DNA from: an uncultured Collinsella sp.
Lineage (GTDB): Bacteria; Actinomycetota; Coriobacteriia; Coriobacteriales; Coriobacteriaceae
Assembly (NCBI GenBank): GCA_902464485.1
Contig: CABQJJ010000033.1
Location: 1-17,407, forward strand
DNA length: 17,407 bases
Direction: 5' to 3'
The notes below the pieces were generated by a model, which saw only the letters and a list, made by a program, of their open reading frames with translations, was not told the DNA's origin and made no database searches. Shown piece after piece: positions 6,417-14,569 of the stretch. Both the position numbers and the translations under genes were made by a program. Position 1 is the first letter of the stretch. Each line of letters opens with the position of its first letter.

Positions 6417-7307
6417 ATGGCAGAGCAGCAGCTTATCGGAGCGCTCGAGGCCGGCGGCACCAAGATGGTCTGCGCCACGGGCTATGCAGACGGTACGGTC
6501 CTGGAGCGCGAGCAGATTGCGACCACGACCCCGCAGGAGACCGTTGAAGCCGTCAATGCATGGTTTGCCGACAAGGGCATCGCCGCGCTGGGCATTGGAG
6601 CTTTTGGCCCCACCGCAGTCAATCCTGCCTCGCCCCAATACGGCAAGATCTTGGAGACGCCCAAGACGGCATGGCGCTACTTTGACCTGCTGGGCACCGT
6701 CCAAAACGAGCTCAATATTCCCTGTGGCTACGACACCGACGTCAACGTCGCTTGCCTGGGCGAGGTCACCTTTGGTTGCGCCAAGGGCCTCACCGACGTG
6801 GTGTATCTGACCATCGGCACCGGTGTGGGCGCCGGCGTGCTCTCGGGCGGCCAGCTCGTGCACGGCATGATGCATCCCGAGGCCGGCCACATCCTGGTCA
6901 CGCGCGACCCGCGCGACACCATCGGCGAGCACAGCGCCTGCCCCTTCCACGACAACTGCCTCGAGGGCCTCATCGCAGGCCCCGGCGTTAAAAAGCGCTG
7001 GGATGGCAAGAGCGCCGGAGACATGGCCGACGACGCCGAGGCCATGGACCTGCTCGCCGGTTATCTGGCACAGGCGCTCATGACCTACACGCTGTGCTAT
7101 GCGCCGCAAAAGATCATCATCGGCGGCGGTGTGGCCGACCACACCCCCATCGTGCCGCTCGCCCGCAAAAAGTGCGCCGAAATGCTCAACGGCTATATCG
7201 TCACGCCCGAGGTCAACGACATCGATACCTATATCGTCAACAACAGCCTCGAAGGCAAACAGGGAATCATGGGCTGCCTGGCACTGGGTGCCCAGGTACT
7301 TAAATAA
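6417..7307 (+). CDS. ROK-family fructokinase
   Basis: A 296-residue sugar kinase that would phosphorylate fructose with ATP to fructose 6-phosphate in the cytoplasm. The N-terminal phosphate loop is GALEAGGTK, as in bacterial ROK fructokinases. The catalytic aspartate is D108 in DTDVNVA, and the second ATP motif is TIGTGVGAGVL. The structural zinc site of this subgroup is complete: H158 (EAGH), C175 and H178 (CPFH) and C181 (NCLEGL). IIIGGGV lies near the C-terminus. Length and motifs match YdhR/GmuE-type fructokinases; mannose or other hexoses cannot be excluded. A GAGAGAGGA ribosome site supports the start. It is monocistronic, with an inverted repeat over its promoter and a strong terminator after it. 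Confidence 0.88.
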   Translation: MAEQQLIGALEAGGTKMVCATGYADGTVLEREQIATTTPQETVEAVNAWFADKGIAALGIGAFGPTAVNPASPQYGKILETPKTAWRYFDLLGTVQNELNIPCGYDTDVNVACLGEVTFGCAKGLTDVVYLTIGTGVGAGVLSGGQLVHGMMHPEAGHILVTRDPRDTIGEHSACPFHDNCLEGLIAGPGVKKRWDGKSAGDMADDAEAMDLLAGYLAQALMTYTLCYAPQKIIIGGGVADHTPIVPLARKKCAEMLNGYIVTPEVNDIDTYIVNNSLEGKQGIMGCLALGAQVLK

Positions 7308-7379
7308 ATAAGGAATCGTAACGACGCCAGGCTGAACTCTGGCGGCGCCAGGCACCATATAAGGCCTCTAAACGAATAG

Positions 7380-7420
7380 GGCCGCCTAGGGACAGCAAGT
7401 TTGTCCTAGGCGGCCTTTTT
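7380..7420 (+). terminator. Terminator of the fructokinase gene, shared with the end of the convergent VanZ-like gene
   Basis: GGCCGCCTAGG at 7380-7390 pairs with CCTAGGCGGCC at 7405-7415. An inner ACA/TGT pairing extends the stem, and TTTTT follows. The stop codon and last codons of the convergent minus-strand gene (7406-7420) are encoded in the right arm and T-tract. Confidence 0.88.
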
Positions 7421-7855
7421 AGAGTATATGAGCAGTCGTAAGAGATATCGCAATGCAACACCCGTCGCAGCGCCGCAGCAATCGATGAAAACATCGGTAA
7501 CCATACCGGCGCGACCGGGCACAAAGAGCTGAATGGTCTCGTCTATCGAAGGCACCAACAATAGAAACACCGTCGTTGGAAGCAATACGCCAAACGTGCG
7601 GTGCCCGTCGATATCAAAAGCATGCGTCGCAAGAATGCCCAGGACGAAATATTCGGTAAAATGCGCGCTCTTGCGAATGACGAAATTGGTCACCCAAGCA
7701 TGCGGAAGCCCCAAGTCGCGCAATATATGGCGCACGGCCTCCATAACCGATAGGCTTAATGAGCCAGACCCCGTACCCGGAACCAACGAGTTTCCCCAAA
7801 TGAAAAGCACCATGGCGCAGGTGGCAAGCACCCATTTGCGATCGATTTTTGGCAT
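7406..7855 (-). CDS. VanZ-like membrane protein
   Basis: A 149-residue polytopic membrane protein. Hydrophobic helices are visible at roughly 10-27, 67-80, 88-105 and 122-142. VanZ-family hallmarks are present: FIWGNSLVPG at the N-terminus, RKSAHFTEYFVLG in the middle, DETIQLFVPGRAG and DVFIDCCGAATG near the end. VanZ gives low-level teicoplanin resistance in enterococci, but most chromosomal homologues have no known function and should not be read as resistance genes. The start follows the stop of the 482-aa gene by 8 bases, so they form an operon. The ribosome site (TAAGGCTCC) overlaps the end of the upstream gene and is weak, suggesting translational coupling. Confidence 0.85.
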   Translation of the reverse strand: MPKIDRKWVLATCAMVLFIWGNSLVPGTGSGSLSLSVMEAVRHILRDLGLPHAWVTNFVIRKSAHFTEYFVLGILATHAFDIDGHRTFGVLLPTTVFLLLVPSIDETIQLFVPGRAGMVTDVFIDCCGAATGVALRYLLRLLIYSKKAA

Positions 7856-7863
7856 ATGGAGCC

Positions 7864-9312
7864 TTACGCCTCGGCAGCCTCGGCATGCAGGGGCGCAAAG
7901 CTTGCCGTACCGCCCTCGATGACGCTCAGGTATGCGCGACCCGTACGCTTAACGGCAACAGACTGGATGCGGTTGATTTCCTCTTCGAGAATCTGATTGA
8001 CGCGCTCGTGACGACGGTTCTCCATGATTCCAACAGCCACGGCCTCGGCATGCCGCAGACCCTCGCGCGAAATGCGAGCCGTATCCTCGGGAAGCACGGC
8101 ACTGTGACGACCGACGTATGCAGGCATGGCGGTAGTTGCGGGCATGGAAGCTGCGTTGGTAGACGCCGGCCCGGAGGTACAAGCACAAACCGTAGCAGGC
8201 TCGATGGACTCCGGCTCATCCATGATGGCCATAGCCGCAGCCCACATATCCTCGTGTCCCGAATAATCTGCCATTGGAATGTCATCCTCGAGCATGGCAT
8301 CCGGAAGCTCGCCGGTATCGATGCGCTTCTGGGCGGCAACCGGAAGAGCGTCCGCAGCGGGACCATCGGCACAAGAATCCGCGGCATCGGCATTCGAGAT
8401 AACAGGTAGCGAGGAAAGCTCGGCGCCATACGGCACCTGAGCGACGCCCACTCCCTGCGAGGCGGCAGCACCCCAAAGAGAACTTTCCGCAGCACGACGA
8501 GCAGCTACGGATTCTTCGTCAACGGCGGCAAACGGTTCACCGGCAAACGGCTCGGCAACGGGACCGCTGGCTTGGGATGCATTCGCGGAGGGAGAGGCGG
8601 CCGTGGCGGCGGCATTGGCAACAAGAGCCACAAACGCCGCGGTGCTGCCCGCGGGAGCGGCATGGGAGCCCGAAACAGCGCGTGCGGCAGCGGCGATGTC
8701 CTCTCGGTTGTAGGAGCCCGTCTTGCCACCATTGGTAAGCTCATCGATTGCGACCTGGTAAACGTCGCGCGAACGGGCGGGGTCGCAGCTCACCGGCGAA
8801 TCATCATCGAGCATGCTATCGATCATGGCCCAGGCATCGGCCTCGTCCATGGCATTAGCAGCGCGGGAAATCGTCGGAACGCCGGCATCGACGTGGCGGC
8901 GCTGGAATGCACCGGTCAAACCGGAAAAGAGCGTGGAGGCAGGCTGGGGCGAGCTGGCTGCACCAGCCGCATCTACAGTCTGGCAAGCGGCATCCTGGCC
9001 CTGTTGCGAAGGCATGGAAGCTGTCTTGAACTCACTGTGGGTACGTTCTGCCTGTGCAGCATCGTCCTGGGCAGTCGCATGGGATGGCTGATGCCCGCAT
9101 TCTGCACGATATTCGGATATACCCAGCGAGGCGGCATAGATTCCCACCCCCGCAACGGCACCCACGGCAAAGGGGACTGAACCCGCAACCACCGTCTCGT
9201 TAATAGATGAAAACGGCAGCGTCGCGGCATACGCAACCACGGGAGCGGCAAGACCGATCCCGCAAGAAAGTCCGGCAAGGACAGCACGTTGTGTTGCATC
9301 AGAAGAAGCCAT
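7864..9312 (-). CDS. Unknown membrane-anchored Ala-rich protein
   Basis: A 482-residue protein I cannot assign to a family. Two hydrophobic segments near the N-terminus (about 11-33 and 41-64) suggest a membrane hairpin or a signal-anchor plus helix. A long region rich in Ala, Ser, Pro and acidic residues (about 70-400) is probably disordered. Two short acidic motifs resemble each other: AWAMIDSMLDDDSPVSC and LPDAMLEDDIPMADY. The C-terminus is better ordered, with a charged helix RRHERVNQILEEEINRIQSV followed by RTGRAYLSVIEGG, and may be the functional or partner-binding part. GAGGAG lies 5 bases before the ATG. It is transcribed with the VanZ-like gene from the promoter at 9450-9478 after a leader of about 130 nt. 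Confidence 0.75.
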   Translation of the reverse strand: MASSDATQRAVLAGLSCGIGLAAPVVAYAATLPFSSINETVVAGSVPFAVGAVAGVGIYAASLGISEYRAECGHQPSHATAQDDAAQAERTHSEFKTASMPSQQGQDAACQTVDAAGAASSPQPASTLFSGLTGAFQRRHVDAGVPTISRAANAMDEADAWAMIDSMLDDDSPVSCDPARSRDVYQVAIDELTNGGKTGSYNREDIAAAARAVSGSHAAPAGSTAAFVALVANAAATAASPSANASQASGPVAEPFAGEPFAAVDEESVAARRAAESSLWGAAASQGVGVAQVPYGAELSSLPVISNADAADSCADGPAADALPVAAQKRIDTGELPDAMLEDDIPMADYSGHEDMWAAAMAIMDEPESIEPATVCACTSGPASTNAASMPATTAMPAYVGRHSAVLPEDTARISREGLRHAEAVAVGIMENRRHERVNQILEEEINRIQSVAVKRTGRAYLSVIEGGTASFAPLHAEAAEA

Positions 9313-9449
9313 GAGCTCTCCTCATCTTCCAGCACCAAAATCGCATCATTTAGTTGGCTGCGCGAGAGAAGATGAAGCGGGGCCTAAGCCCCTAAGCAAC
9401 GGTATAAGGTTCGTTTCATCTGCGTTTTCCGTCGCGAAGCTTATACGTT

Positions 9450-9478
9450 ATTATGCGAAACCCCCTTGGGGATTGCAA
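9450..9478 (-). promoter_or_regulatory. Promoter of the 482-aa protein/VanZ operon
   Basis: On the minus strand TTGCAA and CATAAT are separated by 17 bases. The spacer contains the palindrome CCCCAAGGGG. The leader downstream holds GGGGCTTAGGCCCC, a small hairpin, before the ribosome site. Confidence 0.65.
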
Positions 9479-9551
9479 GAGACGATGCTCATTTGAATTA
9501 GGAAAAGCGCTGGTCGGCAGTCATAAGGACAGATAGTCAATCAAAGATACA

Positions 9552-9586
9552 TGGCAAAAGGGTCGGGACGCAAATCCCGACCCTTT
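9552..9586 (-). terminator. Rho-independent terminator of rho
   Basis: AAAGGGTCGGGA and TCCCGACCCTTT form a perfect 12-bp stem with a 6-base loop. On the minus strand TTTTGCC follows. It lies 38 bases beyond the rho stop codon. Confidence 0.85.
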
Positions 9587-9623
9587 GATTCTCTTTTGAT
9601 AGGCAGCTAGAGCGGCAACAAAA

Positions 9624-12173
9624 CTAGTACGTTTGCTCGTAGTCGCTATGCTTTTTAGCCGAACGAACCAAGAACTCCTGGTTGGTGTTAGTGCCCTTGA
9701 GACCCTTGATAAACGACGCGGCTGCGCGCTCAGTATTGTTCATACCGGCGAGGATGCGGCGCAGGCCAAAGACAAACGGGCGCATCTGCTCGTCGACCAG
9801 CAGGTCCTCGTTGCGCGTACCGGAGGCAACGGGGTCGATGGCCGGGAAGATGCGGCGATCGGCCAGATCGCGATCGAGCTTGAGCTCCATGTTGCCGGTA
9901 CCCTTGAACTCCTCGAAGATGACCTCGTCCATCTTGGAGCCGGTGTCGATGAGGGCGGAGGCCAAGATAGTGAGCGAACCGCCGTTCTCAATGTTGCGGG
10001 CGGCACCCAGGAAGCGCTTGGGCGGATACAGGGCAGCCGAATCGACGCCGCCCGAAAGGATACGACCCGAGGCGGGGGCAGCCAGGTTATAGGCGCGGGC
10101 AAGGCGCGTGATGGAGTCGAGCACCACCACGACGTCGCCGCCCAGCTCCACGATGCGCTTAGCGCGCTCGATGACGAGCTCGGCCACGCGAGTGTGGTTA
10201 TCGGCTGGCATATCAAACGTGGATGCCACGACCTCGCCCTTAATGGAGCGCTGCATATCGGTAACCTCTTCGGGGCGCTCGTCGACGAGCAGGCAGATGA
10301 GGTGCACCTCGGGGTTATTAATCGAGATGGACTGGCAGATCTTCTTGAGGATCGTGGTCTTACCGGCCTTAGGCGGCGACACGATCAGGCCACGCTGGCC
10401 CTTGCCAATCGGCGACACGATGTCGATGGCACGACCGGTGATGGAATCCTTGCCGTGCTCCATGCGCAGCGGTTCGTTGGGGTACACTGGGGTGAGGTCG
10501 CCAAATTTGGGGCGATTGCGAATCTGCTCGGGATCCAAGCCATTGACGGTCGTGATCTTGGCGAGGCCGGCGCGCTTGTCGCCGCCGCGCGAAGGACGCA
10601 GCGAGCCCTCGATCACATCACCCGTGCGCAGGCGCGCAGAGCGGATGAGATAGGCGGGAACGTATGCGTCATCATTGGATTTCATATAGCCATGGGCATG
10701 GATGATGCCAGAATTGTCCGGGCGAATCTGCAGGATGCCCTTGATGTCGCGGAAGCCCTCGGCCTTCGCGGCAGTGGTGTAGATCTCTTCGACGAGCTCG
10801 GCCTTTTTCTTACCGGTCGTCTCAATCTCGAATTCCTTGGCCTTCTCACGCAGCTCAGCGACCTTCATGGCCGAAAGCTCCTCGCGAGAAAGCGTGGGCT
10901 CAGTAGGGGCGGCGTTGCGCTCCTTGTTGCGCTCCTTGTTGCGCTGCTTGCGATCGCGCTGGCGGCCGCGACGATCGTTGTTACGGTCGTCCTTGCGCTC
11001 GCTGCGCTCATCGTTGCGCTTATGCTGACGACGGTTGGGACGGGCACCTTCCTCGACCTCGGACGATTCGGCAGCGGGAGCCTCGGCGCCCTCGGTATTG
11101 GCCTGAGCCCCGTCATCAGCCTTTGAATCAGAATCGGTCTCGACATTCCCCTGCTGCTCGGCAGCCTTAGCCTTACCGGATTTCTTGCGCGGGGCGCGCT
11201 TGGGCTCCTCGGCCGTCGGCTGCTCGGCGTCCTGAGACTCCGACGCTGGTTCGGCTCCCGCTGTCGCTTCTACGGCATCTCCGGATGCAGATTCAGCATC
11301 TTCCCTGGCCTTAGTCTTGGCCGAGCGCTTGGCAGCGGTACGACGGCTGCGCCCGGGACGGACATCGGACGCCTCGGCGGTATCAGCATCTTGCGCAGGG
11401 GCATCCAAAGCAGAGGAAGCCTCGGAGGGAACCAAGGCGTCATTGCCGTCGGAACTTGCGGGCGCGGCGGCCTTCTCGGCCTCCACCTGTGCCTTGGACT
11501 TGCGACCGCGACGCTGCGTGCGAGCGGTCGGTTCGGCATTGGTAGGCTCATTCGCATCGGCGGGCGCAGCCGCCTGGGCAGAAGCCACGCTATCCCCCGC
11601 CCCAGAACGCGGCAAAGGCTCAGAAGCGCCCTGGTCCTCTTCCTGTTGGGGCTTAGTGGCTGCACGGCGACGCGTGCGGGGGGCAGGCTTTTCGACCGGC
11701 CGTGCGGTGGCGTCGGCACCGGTCGCCACGGGCTTCTCGATCGCCTCGGCCTTGGCGGGAGCCGTGGCTTCGACCAACGCCGCGGCGTCGCGCTCTGCCG
11801 CGCGACGGCGGGCACGCACAACCTGGGCTTCGCTGATCTGCGCCAGCGCACGGGCCTGCGCGACCTCGTCGGACAGGGGCGCCGAGGCATCGGCGGCAAC
11901 GGGCCGCTTTGCACGCGTGGTGCGCGTCGTGCGACGCTTGGGCTTTGCGGCCTCATCGCCGTCCACGGCAGACTTGGCCACACGGCGCGTGCGCTTGGGT
12001 TTGGTGGTTGCAGTCTCCTCGCTGGCTACGGGCGCGGTGGACGCAACGGCATTAGGCGCCTCAGGAGCCGCGGCCTGCGCCGATACCGACGCCATGGCCT
12101 GGTCCAACGCAACCGGTGCAGCGGGAGCGGCTTGCGCCATCGTTATTTCGTTTTCTTGTGGTTGATCAGACAC
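9624..12173 (-). CDS. rho: Transcription termination factor Rho with long N-terminal extension
   Basis: Rho is a hexameric RNA-dependent ATPase that ends transcription. Residues 428-849 form a full-length canonical Rho. The Rho_N helical domain (LSREELSAMKVAELREKAKE) comes first, then an RNA-binding cold-shock-like domain (GFRDIKGILQIRPDNSGII). The Walker A loop is SPPKAGKT at 599-606. LLVDERPEEVTDM, DSITRLARAYN and FEEFKGTGNMEL follow. Before this lie about 427 residues of Ala/Glu-rich sequence broken by basic patches (KPKRTRR, KPKRRTTRTTRAKR) and a dense Arg/Lys/Asp/Asn region just before Rho_N containing NKERNKERN. Such extensions are known in actinobacterial Rho and can bind RNA. The GTG start at 12173 has only a weak AAAGTTGAG ribosome site. 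ATG at 12140, 11 codons later, is an alternative. Confidence 0.95.
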   Translation of the reverse strand: MSDQPQENEITMAQAAPAAPVALDQAMASVSAQAAAPEAPNAVASTAPVASEETATTKPKRTRRVAKSAVDGDEAAKPKRRTTRTTRAKRPVAADASAPLSDEVAQARALAQISEAQVVRARRRAAERDAAALVEATAPAKAEAIEKPVATGADATARPVEKPAPRTRRRAATKPQQEEDQGASEPLPRSGAGDSVASAQAAAPADANEPTNAEPTARTQRRGRKSKAQVEAEKAAAPASSDGNDALVPSEASSALDAPAQDADTAEASDVRPGRSRRTAAKRSAKTKAREDAESASGDAVEATAGAEPASESQDAEQPTAEEPKRAPRKKSGKAKAAEQQGNVETDSDSKADDGAQANTEGAEAPAAESSEVEEGARPNRRQHKRNDERSERKDDRNNDRRGRQRDRKQRNKERNKERNAAPTEPTLSREELSAMKVAELREKAKEFEIETTGKKKAELVEEIYTTAAKAEGFRDIKGILQIRPDNSGIIHAHGYMKSNDDAYVPAYLIRSARLRTGDVIEGSLRPSRGGDKRAGLAKITTVNGLDPEQIRNRPKFGDLTPVYPNEPLRMEHGKDSITGRAIDIVSPIGKGQRGLIVSPPKAGKTTILKKICQSISINNPEVHLICLLVDERPEEVTDMQRSIKGEVVASTFDMPADNHTRVAELVIERAKRIVELGGDVVVVLDSITRLARAYNLAAPASGRILSGGVDSAALYPPKRFLGAARNIENGGSLTILASALIDTGSKMDEVIFEEFKGTGNMELKLDRDLADRRIFPAIDPVASGTRNEDLLVDEQMRPFVFGLRRILAGMNNTERAAASFIKGLKGTNTNQEFLVRSAKKHSDYEQTY

Positions 12174-12318
12174 AGTGTTTGCTCAACTTTCTTTTCAAGC
12201 CCTGCGATCACATGCTCCCTGCATATACCTTCAGGGCGTCTAAACAGTCTTGCTCCGTCAAAATAGCGACGGACATCATTGATCTGTATCGAGATGATTG
12301 CGTCAAATACGCAGCGTT

Positions 12319-12346
12319 AGTGTAGCACATCCGCTACCACCTGCAA
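12319..12346 (-). promoter_or_regulatory. Promoter of rho
   Basis: On the minus strand TTGCAG (-35) and TACACT (-10) are 16 bases apart. The predicted start lies about 140 bases before the rho GTG, leaving a leader long enough for autoregulation by Rho. That autoregulation is known for E. coli rho; it is inferred here. Confidence 0.65.
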
Positions 12347-12365
12347 CTTAGTCATAAACCAGTCA

Positions 12366-12381
12366 TTAAGAACGTTCTTAA
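12366..12381. promoter_or_regulatory. Perfect 16-bp palindrome upstream of the rho promoter
   Basis: TTAAGAACGTTCTTAA is a perfect palindrome whose near edge is 20 bases upstream of the rho -35 hexamer. The core AACGTTC recurs at 12398-12404. It is a plausible binding site for a dimeric regulator. It contains GAACGTTC without the 4-base gap of a Gram-positive LexA box, so LexA is not supported. Confidence 0.45.
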
Positions 12382-12480
12382 ACAGCTCATCATCAAAAAC
12401 GTTCCTCCACCTCAAGCTAAAAGATACGGTGAAATAATCCCCGAATATGACTGCTAAATCTCAAACAGAAACTATTCCCC

Positions 12481-12553
12481 TGCAACTTCCTAAGTGATGG
12501 AGCCCCCCGGGGGAAATGATCCGTTTTCCTCCGTCCCCAAGGGATCAGTTGCA
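12481..12553. repeat. Nested inverted-repeat block (REP-like?) between rho and argS
   Basis: The outer arms are TGCAACT (12481-12487) and AGTTGCA (12547-12553), and the inner arms are TGATCC (12517-12522) and GGATCA (12542-12547). CCCCCGGGGG sits at 12504-12513. The composition differs from the AT-rich sequence to its left. It could be an intergenic dispersed repeat; only one copy is visible in the window. Confidence 0.5.
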
Positions 12554-12570
12554 ACGACAAAGCCGTACGC

Positions 12571-12607
12571 AAATAGCCCGACCTCCGAGATGGAGATCGG
12601 GCTATTG
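12571..12607 (-). terminator. Terminator hairpin of argS
   Basis: AATAGCCCGACCTCC at 12572-12586 and GGAGATCGGGCTATT at 12592-12606 form a 15-bp stem (one G-U pair) with a 5-base loop. It begins about 40 bases beyond the argS stop. The T-tract on the minus strand is short (ATTTG). Confidence 0.75.
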
Positions 12608-12648
12608 AAGCTCAGCTAGATTTGCCTATGCAGTCGTGCGACTGGCAG

Positions 12649-14502
12649 CTACATCTGCTCGGGCGCAGAGACGCCAACGAGGGTGAGCACCAGGGCGAGC
12701 GTCACGCGGACGGCGTCGCAAGCGGCCAGACGGGCGCGCGAAAGCTCGGGGTCGACGGGACGGCCCTCGCTCGGCAGAACCTGGCAGGCGGCGTAGAAGC
12801 TGTGGAAGTCGCCGGCGAGTTCCTCGGCAAAGTGCGTCAGGCGGAACGGGGCGCGGTCGCGAGCGCAGCTGGCGATCAGGTCGGTGAGCTCGTTAAGCTT
12901 GCGCGAAAGGGCGAGCTCGGTCGGGTCAGTCAGCAGCGAGTAATCGACGTTCTCACCGATGGCCTTGGCGGCAACGGCCTTCATGCCCATCTCGTCGGCC
13001 TGCTCAGGCGTTACGTCAGCGGCACGGCGCAGGATGGAGCAGACGCGAGCGTGAGCGTACTGCACGTAGTACACCGGGTTGGAGTTGTCGCGCTTCTTGA
13101 CGGCCTCGATGTCGAAGTCGACCATCTGGTTGGAGCTCTTGGAGATGAGCGTGTAACGGGCGGCGTCGGAGCCGACCTCGTCAACAAGCTCCTGCAGGGT
13201 CACCATGGTGCCCTTGCGCTTGGACATACGGACGGGCTTGCCGTTGCGCAGCAGGTTGACGAGCTGACCCAGCAGGACCTCAAACTTGCCGGGGTAACCC
13301 AAGGCATCGCAGACGCAGCGGACGCGCTCGATGTAGCCGTGGTGGTCGGCACCCCAAATGTCAATGACGTGGTCGACGCGTTGGAACTTATCCCAGTGAT
13401 AGGCAACGTCGGAGGCAAAGTAGGTGTACTCGCCGTCGGACTTGATCAGAACACGGTCCTTGTCGTCGCCCAGATCGGTGGAGCGGAACCACAGGGCGCC
13501 GTCCTTGGTGTAGAGGTAGCCCATCTTGTCGAGCTTCTCAAAGGCGCGGTCGACAGCAGAAGTGCCGGCGGTCTCGCCCTCAGTGTCCTTCACATACAGG
13601 GAGCGCTCGGAATACCAGCGGTCGAAGTCGCAGTTGACGGCGTGGCAGAGGTCGCGCATGTTGTCGACCATCTTCACGTAGCCGCGCTCGCGGAAGCTCT
13701 CCATGCGCTCCTGCGGATCGGCCTCGACCCACTTGTCGCCGTCGGTGCGCCAGAACTCGGCAGCCTCATCGATGATGTAGTCGCCGCCGTAGGAGTCCTT
13801 GCCCAAGGTCTCGGCAAAGTTGTCCTGGTACGGATGGGTCTCGGGATGCTCGTCGTTCTCATCGGCAACGAAGGCGTCGCGATCGGCGATCAGCAGCTTG
13901 TGGGCCTCGTCGATATCCACGCCCTGCTTGGCGATGATGTCGGCAAGCTGCATATAGCGCGTGCTGATGGAGTTGCCGAAGGTGTTCATCTGAGAACCGT
14001 GGTCGTTGATGTAGAACTCACGCTGGATGTCGTAACCGGCGTGGTCCATAACGCGGCAGAGGGAGTCGCCCAGAGCGGCCCAGCGGCCATGGCCGATATG
14101 CATGGGGCCGACGGGGTTGGCGGAGACGAACTCAACCTGGGTCTTCAGGCCGCCGCCGACGTTGGACTTAGCGAAGTCCATGCCCTTCTCGCGCGCCTCG
14201 CCAAAGATGGCGTTCTTGACGGCGACGGAGAGGTAGAAGTTGATGAAGCCAGGGCCGGCGATCTCGACCTTCTCGATCGCGGGGTCCTCGGGCATATGGG
14301 CAACGATGGCCTCGGCGATCTTGCGCGGGGCGCAGTGAGCCAGCTTGGCGGACTTCAGGGCCATGGTGGAGGTCCACTCGCCATGAGAAGTATCAGCCGG
14401 TCGCTCGATAGCGCAATCGTCAAGTTCAAATGCGGAAAGGTCGCCGGCCTCCTGGGCCGCAGCAAGCGCAGCGCGTACCAGCTCTTCAATCTTCTCGGGC
14501 AT
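12649..14502 (-). CDS. argS: Arginyl-tRNA synthetase
   Basis: A 617-residue class I aminoacyl-tRNA synthetase charging tRNA-Arg with arginine in the cytoplasm. The N-terminal Arg-tRNA synthetase domain is at about 1-90. The HIGH motif is intact as GPMHIGHGR (135-138), and the KMSKS loop appears as MSKRKG starting at M426. YYVQYAHARVCSILR and the DALR-type anticodon-binding C-terminus follow, ending in the family's usual SAPEQM. The ATG at 14502 is chosen because AAGGAGG lies 5 bases upstream. The further 23 in-frame residues up to 14571 lack homology. It is transcribed alone between its promoter and the hairpin at 12571. No T-box or tRNA-like leader is evident. Confidence 0.96.
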   Translation of the reverse strand: MPEKIEELVRAALAAAQEAGDLSAFELDDCAIERPADTSHGEWTSTMALKSAKLAHCAPRKIAEAIVAHMPEDPAIEKVEIAGPGFINFYLSVAVKNAIFGEAREKGMDFAKSNVGGGLKTQVEFVSANPVGPMHIGHGRWAALGDSLCRVMDHAGYDIQREFYINDHGSQMNTFGNSISTRYMQLADIIAKQGVDIDEAHKLLIADRDAFVADENDEHPETHPYQDNFAETLGKDSYGGDYIIDEAAEFWRTDGDKWVEADPQERMESFRERGYVKMVDNMRDLCHAVNCDFDRWYSERSLYVKDTEGETAGTSAVDRAFEKLDKMGYLYTKDGALWFRSTDLGDDKDRVLIKSDGEYTYFASDVAYHWDKFQRVDHVIDIWGADHHGYIERVRCVCDALGYPGKFEVLLGQLVNLLRNGKPVRMSKRKGTMVTLQELVDEVGSDAARYTLISKSSNQMVDFDIEAVKKRDNSNPVYYVQYAHARVCSILRRAADVTPEQADEMGMKAVAAKAIGENVDYSLLTDPTELALSRKLNELTDLIASCARDRAPFRLTHFAEELAGDFHSFYAACQVLPSEGRPVDPELSRARLAACDAVRVTLALVLTLVGVSAPEQM

Positions 14503-14569
14503 AGATCCTCCTTGTGTTAAAGCCCCCGAGCTCTTGGTCACTCGTAGGGCAAAAGCCAGAGTTTGTAGC

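Larger units (their letters stand above)
12174..12648. other. Intergenic region between argS and rho: rho leader and promoter, palindromes, argS terminator
   Basis: These 475 bases hold, from left to right: a rho leader of about 140 nt, the rho promoter, a perfect palindrome, a nested inverted-repeat block and the argS terminator. The last four have separate entries. Inside the leader a 23-codon minus-strand ORF (12208-12279) reads MMSVAILTEQDCLDALKVYA and then GSM. It has no clear ribosome site and may be meaningless. Nothing else gene-like is visible. Confidence 0.6.

Noticed and set aside
7406..7855. Glycopeptide resistance determinant
   Set aside because: VanZ-like proteins are common without any resistance cluster; no other van gene is present.
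9633..11126. Long plus-strand open frame across rho
   Set aside because: Antisense shadow; the minus strand encodes unmistakable Rho motifs.
12622..14520. A 632-residue plus-strand open frame across argS
   Set aside because: It is a codon-bias shadow of argS, whose HIGH and MSKRKG motifs are intact on the minus strand.
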